This document shows positions 12,348-20,578 of a stretch of DNA of 33,926 nt, piece after piece; positions within the stretch are counted from its first letter, which is position 1, and each line of letters opens with the position of its first letter. Position numbers and translations under genes: made by a program. The stretch comes from Bacteroidales bacterium (GTDB lineage Bacteria > Bacteroidota > Bacteroidia > Bacteroidales > P3). The notes under the pieces were generated by a model. That model searched no databases. It saw only the letters and a list, made by a program, of their open reading frames with translations, and was not told where the DNA came from. The DNA lies in NCBI GenBank assembly GCA_017530105.1, contig JAFXMW010000054.1:1-33926 (forward strand), given 5' to 3'.

Positions 12348-14215
12348 AACACCTCCTGCCCATCCTGTTGCTCACGGCAACACTTGCCGCAAACGCGCAA
12401 ACCAAACCTTTCAAAGTGGCCAAGGACGCCAACCACTTTGTCTACGCCACCTACGACTATGGCGAGCAAATCGACACCCACTACACCCAGATAGAAATCT
12501 GCGGCGGAAGCGTCTACCTCGTCATCGAGGGCGACCGTCTGCCCGGCGAATACCGTCCCGGCGGCTGGAGCAACGGCCCTTATATTCAGGGTTACTCGGT
12601 AGAAGACCTCTTCGTCGACGAGAGCACCGACACCATCACCTACCTCACCACCATTTTCGACAACGACAAACGCGAATACTACCGCACCTATGCCCCCTTC
12701 TCGCGCAAGGATATCCATTTCGACACCGACCAAGTCAACGGTCTCACCCGCTACACCTGCTCCATCAACAGCAACAAGCTGGAGTTCTATGTGCAGCCCT
12801 TCAAGACCATCTGGCACGGCGGACCTAAGCGAGGAGGCAAAAAATCGCGCGACCTCACGCCCCTGCCCTACTACGGCCGCTTCCCCGGTTTGTTGGTCAG
12901 CTTTTGGCGCAACGGACAATGCCACATGGAACTTGTGAAAACCAACCGGGAACACAGCTCGAAATTCTTCATCAAGCACGACGCACCCCTGGTCACCTCG
13001 CGCCAACTGAGCAATATCAAGCGGCAAAAGATGGTCATCACCACCCGTGTGTTCGACTCCGTGCAACTCTGCTGGTGCGGCAAGAACGACCACATCGAAG
13101 GCGACTACCGCCAAAACACACCCTTCGACAACGTTCTCCACTACGCCGGCGGCACCCTCGCCCTCAAACGCATCCGCCTCCCCAAACTGCCCAGCCACTA
13201 TCAGACCTTCATCGAACTGCACCAGCGCAGCAACGGCGACGCCTACGACCGCACGGGCTCCGTCTTCATCATCCCCGGTGCCAACACAAGCCTCTGTCCC
13301 AACTTCTTCGACGGCATCAACAACCACCCCGACTCCCTCCCCCTCTTCATCGGGCACGACGGTGAGCACTATCAAGGCATCAAGAATGGCATCAGTGCCT
13401 TACAGCAATACCGAATCTCCTCGTTCATGTACTGGCCGCCCGTCGAACTGATGCGCTTCTTCACCCCCTTCGGCGTGGGGCAGTTCAACGACCGTGTGCA
13501 AATCGACGGCCTCGACTGGCAGGATGAAACCTACTACAAACAGGAGGTCACCGACCTCGCCCACTATCTGCAGGGCGAAGTGTGGATAGGCGTCTGGATT
13601 GGCAACTACGACCGCGGGGGCCACACCGTTACCCTCGACCTCAAGTCCTACCCCGGCGACCAGACCGTCCCCGACGACAACAAGAACGACCCTCAACAGT
13701 TCCACCCTCATTCCTATTCCCTCTTCAACACCTGCAACGTCCTCGAAATGGCGGGACAGAACTACGGCCGCCTCTTCGCAACCGACAGCCTCACCACCGC
13801 TTTCACCCTCTACGGCTCCGACACCGCCTACAGCGTCCGCCTGCGCTACATCGCCACAGGCCATGGCGGCTGGGGAGGCGGCGACGAATTCAACCCCAAG
13901 ACCCACACCATCCTTATCGACGGGCAACCCGCCTTCACCTTCACCCCGTGGCGCAGCGACTGCGGCCGCTACCGCGAGTGGAACCCCGTAAGCGGCAATT
14001 TCTGGAACGGCTTATCCAGCAGCGACTTTTCCCGCTCCGGCTGGTGTCCCGGCACAGCCACCCAGCCCGTCTACTTCGACCTCATGCACTATTTCCGCAC
14101 CCACGGACTCTCGCCCCTCGGCCGCCACACTCTCACCGTGGCCATTCCCCAAGGCGAACCCCAAGCCGGCAGTTTCTCCCACTGGTGCGTTAGCGGCATC
14201 CTCCTGATTGACTAA
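12344..14215 (+). CDS. PNGase F-type peptide-N-glycosidase, exported
   Basis: Predicted to cleave the Asn-GlcNAc amide bond and release whole N-glycans from glycoproteins. The ATG at 12344 overlaps the CNNM stop (ATGA) and begins a classic signal peptide (MKHLLPILLLTATLAANA) that leaves Gln-19 exposed. Residues about 20-240 form an N-terminal domain like the bowl-shaped domain of longer PNGase F enzymes. The catalytic two-jelly-roll part follows. By alignment to Elizabethkingia PNGase F from memory, D302 (DAYDRTGSVF) matches the catalytic Asp60 and E515 (GGDEFNPKTHTI) matches Glu206. Asp60 and Glu206 are the key residues. SGWCPG and the end FSHWCVSGILL also match. Glu118 appears to be Trp418 here. 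The gene body extends open upstream in frame, but the leader fixes the start. Its neighbours suggest host or dietary glycoprotein use. Confidence 0.88.
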   Translation: MKHLLPILLLTATLAANAQTKPFKVAKDANHFVYATYDYGEQIDTHYTQIEICGGSVYLVIEGDRLPGEYRPGGWSNGPYIQGYSVEDLFVDESTDTITYLTTIFDNDKREYYRTYAPFSRKDIHFDTDQVNGLTRYTCSINSNKLEFYVQPFKTIWHGGPKRGGKKSRDLTPLPYYGRFPGLLVSFWRNGQCHMELVKTNREHSSKFFIKHDAPLVTSRQLSNIKRQKMVITTRVFDSVQLCWCGKNDHIEGDYRQNTPFDNVLHYAGGTLALKRIRLPKLPSHYQTFIELHQRSNGDAYDRTGSVFIIPGANTSLCPNFFDGINNHPDSLPLFIGHDGEHYQGIKNGISALQQYRISSFMYWPPVELMRFFTPFGVGQFNDRVQIDGLDWQDETYYKQEVTDLAHYLQGEVWIGVWIGNYDRGGHTVTLDLKSYPGDQTVPDDNKNDPQQFHPHSYSLFNTCNVLEMAGQNYGRLFATDSLTTAFTLYGSDTAYSVRLRYIATGHGGWGGGDEFNPKTHTILIDGQPAFTFTPWRSDCGRYREWNPVSGNFWNGLSSSDFSRSGWCPGTATQPVYFDLMHYFRTHGLSPLGRHTLTVAIPQGEPQAGSFSHWCVSGILLID

Positions 14216-14340
14216 TCCGTCAATCCTTTGCCCCTGCACCTCGCATCCCTGCACCACAGCAAGGGATATGCCTCTCCCCTCCGATGTCGCTCTATTTACA
14301 TTACTTATGTCTTGCTATAACATGCGTTTTCTATCACATA

Positions 14341-14391
14341 TATATTCAATGGATATATATGTCATATATATGTGATATATATATGATATAA
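14341..14391. repeat. AT-rich ATATAT/CATATATATG low-complexity stretch
   Basis: The gap 14216-14461 between the convergent PNGase and LRR genes holds a run of alternating AT with palindromic CATATATATG units. I see no clear terminator, promoter or gene in this gap apart from a weak TCCCTGC/GCAAGGGA hairpin near 14245. Confidence 0.6.
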
Positions 14392-14461
14392 AAGGAGCGG
14401 ATTTTCAACGAGCCTTTGGGGTGTGTGTATGCGATTGAATAATCGTCTCTCAACACACTGG

Positions 14462-16156
14462 TTATAGCCCTACTGCGATTTTCCGGGTAGCCACGCCGCC
14501 CACCTTTACAAAATAGACTCCCCGAGAGGGAACGGGAACGACAATCTTTTGCCCAGCACAGGGCACCACATATACCACACAACCCTTGGCGTCCGACACC
14601 TCGACACTTCTGCCGAGGGCATTTTCCACCACTATGGTGCCGCCCGAGGCGTAGGCCTTGACCTCTTCCGCCGCAAGTGCCGGCACAGCATCGGACGGGT
14701 GGAACAGAGCCATAAAAGCGGTGTCGCTTTCCACAACCACAAAACGCGGATTATCGACGTTGCCGTCATCCCATTGCGAAAAGGAGCAGCCTTGCTGCGG
14801 TGTGGCGGTCAACACTATTTCTGTTCCGAAGGGGAATTGTCCGCCCCCCTCGACCGTGCCCCATTCCGGGCGGTTCGACGAGACGGCAACGGTGTATTCC
14901 TCAGTCTCGAAAAAAGCCGTCAGGGCAGTGTCGCCAACAAGTAGCAGTGTGTCGGGGTTTGCCGTGCTGCCGTTGCTCCACGCTTCGAAGCGGAACCCCC
15001 TGCGGGGCAGGGCCATGACCACGACAGTCGAGTCGCAATGCACCGACCCGATAGTCAACACGTCGCCGTGCAGCGAGTCGTCCGCCTCCAACAGCACAAC
15101 TATTTCGGGCACCTTTTCGCTGATGTTATACCTCCTGCCCCACGCCGAGCAGTAAGCCTCGCCCAAACCGCAGGCCACCCGTATCACCATGTTGTCGGGA
15201 GTGCCGGCGAAAACCTGCAACCCCAAATCGGGAGGCGCGAGAGGTCTCATCTCGACGGTGTCGAGGGCACCACACTGCCCGAACGAACTCCGCCCAATGC
15301 TGTCAACCCCTTGCCCCACAACTACACGACGCATGGCCAAACAACGGCGGAAAGCAAACGGACCTATCGCCCTCACCGAGTCGGGGATGACCACCGACCC
15401 AAGCCCGCCGCACTCCTCGAAAGCACCATAGCCGATGCACCTCAACGAGGCAGGCAGGACAAGGGTGCTCAAGTTACCGCAAAAAAAGAAAGCACCGCGC
15501 GCAAGGGTGTCCACCGAGATGCCGAGAACCACGCTCGACAGCGAGTCGCACACGGCAAAACATTCCTCCCCCACCGTGCGGACGAAGTTGCCCACCACAA
15601 CGCCCTGCACATTGCGGCACTCGCGGAAAGCACTGGGCGAGAGTGTTCTTACAGAATCGGGTATGACTATGGTACCCTCCAGACCGCTGCAGCCCTCAAA
15701 GGCCTGACAGCCTATGGTGCGCAACAAGGGAGACAACTCCAGCGAGTCGAGTGAGGTGCAATGATAAAAAGCATTGTCGGCAATCACTTCGACAGAATCG
15801 CCCATAACAACTGCCGCCAGACTGCTGCAACCCTCGAAGGCACCGCTGCCGATGAAGGTCACGCTGTTGGGTATCGTCACCGAGGTCACCCCAGTGCCGG
15901 CGAAAGAACCTATTCTGGCCACAGGATAGGTGATGTTGCCATCCCTGTATGAACTGGGGAGCACCAAACTCCCCGTAACGGGAATCGCACCCCGCTGGCT
16001 CACCTCCAGCACACCGCCCACCACAGTGGCCTGAATGGTCTGCCCGCTGGGAGCGGTGATGATGAAAGTCTGCCCGAAGGCGACACCATGAAGCAGCAGG
16101 AGGGACACGGCGAGCCGCCTCCCTAACCTTTGCATGGTCTTTGATACTCTTTTCAT
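14462..16156 (-). CDS. BspA-type leucine-rich repeat surface protein with T9SS sorting tail
   Basis: A secreted or surface protein of 564 residues. The signal peptide (core RLAVSLLLLHGVAFG) leaves Gln at the mature N-terminus. About nine LRR_5 (BspA/TpLRR) repeats of 22-24 residues follow, each with the pattern V-x-IP-x-SV-x-x-IG-x-x-AF-x-x-C-x-x-L. Next come two InlB B-type repeats (VVVMALPRRGFRFEAWSNG and IVLTATPQQGCSFSQWDDG, each ending ALTAFFE or AFMALFH). Last is a Por-type sorting domain (about 495-564: GGTIVVENALGRSVEVSDA, RGVYFVKVGGVATRKIAV). The tail implies export by the type IX system, with attachment or release at the cell surface. BspA relatives bind host matrix proteins or bacteria, but the ligand here is unknown. 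An alternative start lies at the ATG 16135. Confidence 0.9.
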   Translation of the reverse strand: MKRVSKTMQRLGRRLAVSLLLLHGVAFGQTFIITAPSGQTIQATVVGGVLEVSQRGAIPVTGSLVLPSSYRDGNITYPVARIGSFAGTGVTSVTIPNSVTFIGSGAFEGCSSLAAVVMGDSVEVIADNAFYHCTSLDSLELSPLLRTIGCQAFEGCSGLEGTIVIPDSVRTLSPSAFRECRNVQGVVVGNFVRTVGEECFAVCDSLSSVVLGISVDTLARGAFFFCGNLSTLVLPASLRCIGYGAFEECGGLGSVVIPDSVRAIGPFAFRRCLAMRRVVVGQGVDSIGRSSFGQCGALDTVEMRPLAPPDLGLQVFAGTPDNMVIRVACGLGEAYCSAWGRRYNISEKVPEIVVLLEADDSLHGDVLTIGSVHCDSTVVVMALPRRGFRFEAWSNGSTANPDTLLLVGDTALTAFFETEEYTVAVSSNRPEWGTVEGGGQFPFGTEIVLTATPQQGCSFSQWDDGNVDNPRFVVVESDTAFMALFHPSDAVPALAAEEVKAYASGGTIVVENALGRSVEVSDAKGCVVYVVPCAGQKIVVPVPSRGVYFVKVGGVATRKIAVGL

Positions 16157-16218
16157 ATAGCCTTAAACACGCCTGACTATTACCCCCCTCACAAGCCTCT
16201 GCCCGGTTTTTGACGGTG

Positions 16219-16226
16219 CAAAGATA
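16219..16226 (-). promoter_or_regulatory. -7 box of the LRR surface protein gene
   Basis: Reads TATCTTTG on the minus strand, about 62 nt upstream of the ATG at 16156. It faces away from the thiL -7 box at 16258-16265. No -33 box with the usual 19-21 nt spacing is seen. Confidence 0.6.
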
Positions 16227-16257
16227 CAAAAATAATTCCAAATTGGCTTTTTTTTTG

Positions 16258-16265
16258 TATCTTTG
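16258..16265 (+). promoter_or_regulatory. -7 box of the thiL-pcm operon
   Basis: TATCTTTG on the plus strand, 25 nt before the thiL ATG. The TTG at 16243-16245 is only 12 nt upstream, so the -33 element is unclear. Confidence 0.6.
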
Positions 16266-16290
16266 CAAATTCTAAACAATCGACAACAAC

Positions 16291-17337
16291 ATGGAGAAAC
16301 TGGAATATCAAGAAGGCCGCACCGAGCTGGAGTCGTTGGGCGAATTTGCCCTGATTGAACGGCTTACAGAGGGATTCGGACGCGTGAACAAGAGTACCGT
16401 GAAGGGCGTGGGCGACGACTGTGCAGTGTTGGGGACGGGGAAAAAGAAAACCGTGGTCACCACCGACATGCTGGTGGAGGGCATCCACTTCGACATGACC
16501 TACACCCCGCTGCGCCACTTAGGCTACAAAGCCGTGGCGATAAACCTGAGCGACATCTGCGCCATGAACGCCACGCCGCGCCAGGTGCTGGTGAGTGTGG
16601 CCGTGAGCAACCGCTTCTCGGTCGAGGCCCTCGAGGAACTCTATGCCGGCATCCGGCTGTGTTGCGAACGCTATGATGTCGACCTGGTGGGAGGCGACAC
16701 GGCAAGCAGCCGCATAGGCATGGTGATTTCAGTGACCGCCATAGGCGAGGTGGAGAGCGACAGGATAACCTACCGCAGCGGCGCGCAGCTGCACGACCTG
16801 ATATGCGTGAGCGGCGACCTAGGGAGTGCCTACAGCGGACTTTTAGTGTTGGAACGCGAGAAAGTGACCTACCAGGCCAACCCCGATTTCAAGCCCGACC
16901 TGGACAGCTACGACTACGTGCTGGAACGCTACCTGAAGCCCGAGCCACGCACCGACATCGTGCAGCTGCTGGCCGGAAAAGAGATTGTCCCCACGGCCAT
17001 GATTGACATCAGCGACGGGCTTGCCAGCGAGTTGCTGCACATCTGCAAACAGTCGAAATGCGGCTGCCAGATCTACGAAGAACGCCTCCCCATCGACTAC
17101 CAGACCACCCGCGTATGCTCCGAGATGAGCCAGAACATGCTGCCCGTCAGCAACGCCCTGAACGGCGGCGAGGACTACGAACTGCTCTTCACCATCAACC
17201 AAAAAGACTACGAGAAGATAAAATCCAGCCAGGAGGTGCACATCATAGGCCACATCACCGAAGAAGGGACTCCCGCCGTGATGGTCACCCCACAAAACAG
17301 CACCATCGAATTGCGTGCTCAAGGGTGGAAAAAATGA
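16291..17337 (+). CDS. thiL: Thiamine-monophosphate kinase
   Basis: Phosphorylates thiamine monophosphate to the active cofactor thiamine diphosphate with ATP. The 348 residues show the AIR synthase-related fold. Metal and nucleotide residues are in VGDDCAVL and TTDMLVEGIHFD, followed by AINLSDICAMNATPR, DLVGGDTASSRIGMVISV, the substrate-side MIDISDGLASELLHI and the C-terminal NGGEDYELLFTI. FALIERL at the N-terminus is typical of ThiL. The start follows a TATCTTTG box closely. Its stop overlaps the pcm start (ATGA), so the two are translationally coupled. No other thiamine genes are in the window. Confidence 0.95.
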   Translation: MEKLEYQEGRTELESLGEFALIERLTEGFGRVNKSTVKGVGDDCAVLGTGKKKTVVTTDMLVEGIHFDMTYTPLRHLGYKAVAINLSDICAMNATPRQVLVSVAVSNRFSVEALEELYAGIRLCCERYDVDLVGGDTASSRIGMVISVTAIGEVESDRITYRSGAQLHDLICVSGDLGSAYSGLLVLEREKVTYQANPDFKPDLDSYDYVLERYLKPEPRTDIVQLLAGKEIVPTAMIDISDGLASELLHICKQSKCGCQIYEERLPIDYQTTRVCSEMSQNMLPVSNALNGGEDYELLFTINQKDYEKIKSSQEVHIIGHITEEGTPAVMVTPQNSTIELRAQGWKK

Positions 17338-18035
17338 GCCAAGAAACAACCCAATCTACAAAACAAATGTTACCCGACCCCCCCAAATACCAAGCCTGGC
17401 GGAACCAGATGGTCAAACACCTCAAAGAACGCGGCATCACCGACAGCCGGCTCCTTGCCGCCATGCAGAAACTGCCCCGCCAGTGGTTCTGCCCCGAAAC
17501 CCTGCTCGACAACTTCCTCTACGACATCGACTGCGCCATCCACATCGACTGCGGCCAGACCATCTCCAAGCCCTATACCGTCGCCTGGCAGACCCAACTG
17601 CTGCAACTGAAACCCATGATGAGCGTGCTGGAAGTGGGCACAGGCAGCGGCTACCAGACAGCCGTGCTGTGCGAGATGGGCGCCCGCGTGTATACCGTCG
17701 AGCGGCAAAGCGTACTCTTCCGCAAAACCAAGGCACTGCTTGCCACGCTGGGCTACCATGCCCGCTGCTTCTTGGGCGACTGCTTCAATGGCCTCCCCGA
17801 GATGAAAGGCTTCCAGTACGACCGCATACTGGTCACCTGCGGGGCACCCAACCTGCCCGAAGGGCTGATGCAGATGCTCAAGACCGGAGGCCTCATGGTG
17901 ATACCCATAGGCGACGGCGACAACCAGAAGATGTACCGCATATACAAACACGGCGACACCCCCGCCGAATGGGAAAGCGAGATGCTCGGCGACGCATGGT
18001 TCGTCCCCATGCTAGAAGGGAAAAACTTTAAGTAA
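17334..18035 (+). CDS. pcm: Protein-L-isoaspartate O-methyltransferase
   Basis: Repairs damaged aspartyl residues by SAM-dependent methylation of isoaspartate. The conserved substrate and cofactor segments are present: GQTISKPYTVAWQTQLL, SAM motif I (VLEVGTGSGYQTAVLCEMG), VYTVER, and YDRILVTCGAPNLPEGLMQML, then GGLMVIPIGDG. At 233 residues it is of normal length. ATG 17334 is chosen because it overlaps the thiL stop as ATGA; MLPDPPKYQAW, twelve codons later, is a possible alternative. The frame is open further upstream through thiL, but without family features. Codon use is strongly C-rich. Confidence 0.93.
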   Translation: MSQETTQSTKQMLPDPPKYQAWRNQMVKHLKERGITDSRLLAAMQKLPRQWFCPETLLDNFLYDIDCAIHIDCGQTISKPYTVAWQTQLLQLKPMMSVLEVGTGSGYQTAVLCEMGARVYTVERQSVLFRKTKALLATLGYHARCFLGDCFNGLPEMKGFQYDRILVTCGAPNLPEGLMQMLKTGGLMVIPIGDGDNQKMYRIYKHGDTPAEWESEMLGDAWFVPMLEGKNFK

Positions 18036-18039
18036 CAAG

Positions 18040-18093
18040 ACCTCCGGCAAAAGAATTCAAACTTTCTGCTCCGAATCGTCGATTGCCGGAAGT
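18040..18093. terminator. Possible terminator hairpin between convergent pcm and manA
   Basis: ACCTCCGGCAA (18040-18050) pairs with TTGCCGGAAGT (18083-18093) in 10 of 11 positions, but the loop is 32 nt long and no clear U-run follows. Its place in the 61-nt gap between two gene ends is the main support. Confidence 0.4.
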
Positions 18094-18096
18094 GAT

Positions 18097-19131
18097 TTAT
18101 CCGTTTAATTTGAATTCAGCCATCCAATCATTGTCGTGCGAGTGGCTGCGCGACTCGCCCCTCCACTGTTTGGGGTCGATATAGACTTCGAGCAGTTTTG
18201 CATTGCCCGTCGGGAAAAGTTCCACGCTGTCGGCAACAGCCGGGACCAAAACACACTCCCCGGCATGAATGGGTACAATGGTGCCCATGGCCTTCACAGC
18301 GGCGATGTCCTCGACACAGAGGTACAGCACAAAAGAGTCGAGCGAAGAGAAGTTCTTTTTGATCGGCTGGGTGAGGGCAAGGAGATTGGTAGTGAAATAA
18401 GGGCACTCGGCAAGGGGTGTGGTGGCGTTTTCGCGAAAAATGTAGTGGGTCTTGCCGTCGACGGTGGGCGTGAAATCGATGGCGTCGAGAGCCTCGTCGG
18501 TGTGGAGGGTGCGCAGTCGGCCGTTCTCGTCGGGACGGTTGTAGTCGTAAAGGCGGTAAGTGCAGTCGCTGTTCTGCTGAATCTCGGCCAAGAGGATACC
18601 CCTCCCTATGGCATGTACGCGCCCGGCGGGGATGAAAAACATGTCGCCCGGCTGGGGATGCTCCACGTGGAGGATGCGCTCCAGGTATCCGGCATCGAGA
18701 AAACTGCGGTATTCCTCCGACGACACCTCATGCTCGAAACCGTCCACAATCTCTGAGTCCTTGCCGGCCTCGAGGATATACCACATCTCCGTCTTGCCGT
18801 TCTCCATGCCGCGGCTCCGAGCCAGACGGTCGTCGGGATGCACCTGAATCGACAGGCGGTCGTTGGCGTCGATAAGTTTCAGCAACAGAGGGAACTCCGT
18901 GCCGAAACGGTCAAAATTCTGCTCCCCGACCAGTTCACCCATATAAATCTCAAGCAGTTCATTGATATGGTTGCCCTTCAGGAAACCGTTGTCCACAACC
19001 GACTCGTTACCCTCCACCCCCGAAAGAGCCCACAACTCGCCGCAGTTAGGCAGAGGGTCGTAGTCGAAACCCAAAGACTTAATTCTGTTGCCTCCCCAAA
19101 CCTTTTGTTTGAACAAAGGGAGGAATTTCAT
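18097..19131 (-). CDS. manA: Mannose-6-phosphate isomerase, type I
   Basis: Interconverts fructose-6-phosphate and mannose-6-phosphate, supplying GDP-mannose synthesis or feeding dietary mannose into glycolysis. ATG 19131 is chosen because MKFLPLFKQKVWGG is the usual family N-terminus (344 residues); a longer frame exists but looks non-coding. The zinc ligands are visible as SIQVHPDD and the Glu region of GKTEMWYILEA, with the later His in IPAGRVHAIGRGILLAEIQQNSD. A C-terminal cupin-like domain ends in VYIDPKQW. It lies 97 nt downstream of the thioredoxin gene and may be read from the same promoter or from an unseen one in that gap. manC is 14 kb away. Confidence 0.93.
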   Translation of the reverse strand: MKFLPLFKQKVWGGNRIKSLGFDYDPLPNCGELWALSGVEGNESVVDNGFLKGNHINELLEIYMGELVGEQNFDRFGTEFPLLLKLIDANDRLSIQVHPDDRLARSRGMENGKTEMWYILEAGKDSEIVDGFEHEVSSEEYRSFLDAGYLERILHVEHPQPGDMFFIPAGRVHAIGRGILLAEIQQNSDCTYRLYDYNRPDENGRLRTLHTDEALDAIDFTPTVDGKTHYIFRENATTPLAECPYFTTNLLALTQPIKKNFSSLDSFVLYLCVEDIAAVKAMGTIVPIHAGECVLVPAVADSVELFPTGNAKLLEVYIDPKQWRGESRSHSHDNDWMAEFKLNG

Positions 19132-19228
19132 GGGATATAAAAGCGATTCCACTTTGAATAAAAAATTACTATTTAAAAATAACCATTCAGGGGATGCCTG
19201 CCGGAAGCAACGGCCATTATGCACCCTG

Positions 19229-20170
19229 CTATTTTTTCGACGGGATGCGGCGGGCAGCCCTCTCCAACTCCCAAACCCTCAGATCGCGGCTCACCACCAC
19301 ACCAGCCTTGTCCACCAGAACCATAAACGGGAGATGGTCCACAGAGAGTTGTTTCAGATACTGCGCATCCCAGCCGTTGGGATTGTCGTCGATATTGATC
19401 ACCAAAAGTTCAGCCTCCTTGTCCTGCAGCATACGGGCGGCCTGCTCGCGCTGACGGGCGCAAAGGTCGCACCACCCCGCCGAGAAAAACACCAGCGTAA
19501 AGACCGAAGTGTCGCGTACGGCAGCGAAAGTGCGGCGGTTCTTCTTCGCATCTAGAAAGGCGAAATCGGGCATCTCGCTGCCCTCGGCCACAGCGGGCGT
19601 CTGGCGCATCCACCGACGCAGGAGGAAATAGTGGTACACCCCCTTAGCCTCGCCCGTCAGTTGCCCCACAAGCTGACGCACCACGCCCTCGTCGAGCACA
19701 GGCATCTGCCTGTAGAGGATGAAAGGGACAAAGATAGAGGCGCTGTTCTCGCGGACATACTGGCGAAGAAAGCCCTCCGGGTCGGCGGCGCCGCGGAAGC
19801 GCTCCATCAAATAACGGTACTCGCTGTTGCTGCGCGACCCCCTGATGACAGACTGTTCGGGACGCGAAGCGTTGACGCTGACGGCCACGGCGCTGTTCTC
19901 GATATAGAAATAGAGCGGCTCCTGCATGGCGGGATGCTCTACCCTGGCCAGGGTGGGACGGTCCACACTGCCCGCGAAGAAGAACCTGCCCTTATTGCTT
20001 TTGGCCGTGAAGCTGTGCGTGGTGGAATCACCGTCGAAGAGCGTCAGCGTGAACGAACCCGAAAGGCTGCTCTCGCCGCTCAACTCATAGCCCTGCCCCC
20101 ATCCCAAGGAAGGCAGCAGGGACAACGCCGCCAAAAAGAGAAGCCTAGTAAGAGCGGTAAGTCGACCCAT
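19229..20170 (-). CDS. Exported TlpA-like thioredoxin-fold protein
   Basis: A 313-residue envelope disulfide or redox protein. The signal peptide (LTRLLFLAALSLLPSLGWG) leaves Gln at the mature N-terminus. Residues about 25-110 form a beta-rich domain of the DUF4369/DUF5106 kind seen ahead of Bacteroidota TlpA domains (GSFTLTLFDGDSTTHSF). A helical spacer follows, then a thioredoxin domain from about 195 (MPDFAFLDAKKNRRTFAAV) with the redox motif WCDLC and cis-Pro loop DHLPFMVLVDKAG. The CxxC is Cys-Asp-Leu-Cys rather than the usual CGPC or CPPC type. Its 5' end overlaps the upstream lipoprotein gene by 26 nt. Partner unknown. Confidence 0.85.
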   Translation of the reverse strand: MGRLTALTRLLFLAALSLLPSLGWGQGYELSGESSLSGSFTLTLFDGDSTTHSFTAKSNKGRFFFAGSVDRPTLARVEHPAMQEPLYFYIENSAVAVSVNASRPEQSVIRGSRSNSEYRYLMERFRGAADPEGFLRQYVRENSASIFVPFILYRQMPVLDEGVVRQLVGQLTGEAKGVYHYFLLRRWMRQTPAVAEGSEMPDFAFLDAKKNRRTFAAVRDTSVFTLVFFSAGWCDLCARQREQAARMLQDKEAELLVINIDDNPNGWDAQYLKQLSVDHLPFMVLVDKAGVVVSRDLRVWELERAARRIPSKK

Positions 20171-20348
20171 TCTTCTTGTTGGTGCCGCGCACCGAGATGT
20201 TAGACTTCACCACCTTGCTCGAGCTGTACTTTTTCGTGGGGTACATAGTAGCCGATTTAGAAGAGCCGCAAGAGGCGAAACCGCCGCAAACAGCCGCCAA
20301 ACCCAGCGCGAGAACGAGAGCCATAAAAGCCTTTGCACATTTTTTCAT
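20145..20348 (-). CDS. Small lipoprotein
   Basis: A 67-residue protein with a lipoprotein signal peptide (KCAKAFMALVLALGLAAVC, lipobox GFASC) and a short basic, Ser/Tyr-rich mature part (SKSATMYPTKKYSSSKVV, then TNKKNGSTYRSY). I chose ATG 20348 over an in-frame ATG at 20387 because it gives the signal peptide directly. No function is recognised. Many Bacteroidota carry such short, basic lipoproteins. It is the first gene of the transcript that continues into the thioredoxin gene, whose start lies inside its last 26 nt. The likely promoter is at 20433-20464. Confidence 0.75.
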   Translation of the reverse strand: MKKCAKAFMALVLALGLAAVCGGFASCGSSKSATMYPTKKYSSSKVVKSNISVRGTNKKNGSTYRSY

Positions 20349-20432
20349 ACTTTTCGAAGATTTATTTACATTATTAATATTCAACATATTTAAGCCGCAA
20401 ACGCCCCTTTCGAAGGGACTGTTTTGACACTA

Positions 20433-20464
20433 CAAAGTAACAAAAAAATATTCAGATAGACAAA
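20433..20464 (-). promoter_or_regulatory. Promoter of the lipoprotein-thioredoxin operon
   Basis: On the minus strand a -33 TTTG (20461-20464), a 20-nt spacer and TTACTTTG (20433-20440) match the Bacteroidota consensus with one mismatch in the -7 box. Transcription would start near 20428. The leader contains a small CCCTT-TCG-AAGGG hairpin at 20405-20417. Confidence 0.5.
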
Positions 20465-20578
20465 CTTTTCAGTTTTTTTAATAGTTTCGGCACTTTTTAT
20501 GGCATGTTCTATTTATCTGTTTCCGTGTCGCGTCCCTTTCGGGGAGGCGGTTCCGTTATGCCTGGGTGTCGTGGCTGT

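Noticed and set aside
14341-14391. The AT-alternating run as a CRISPR or recombination site.
   Set aside because: No spacer structure or fixed repeat unit; it is simple low-complexity sequence.
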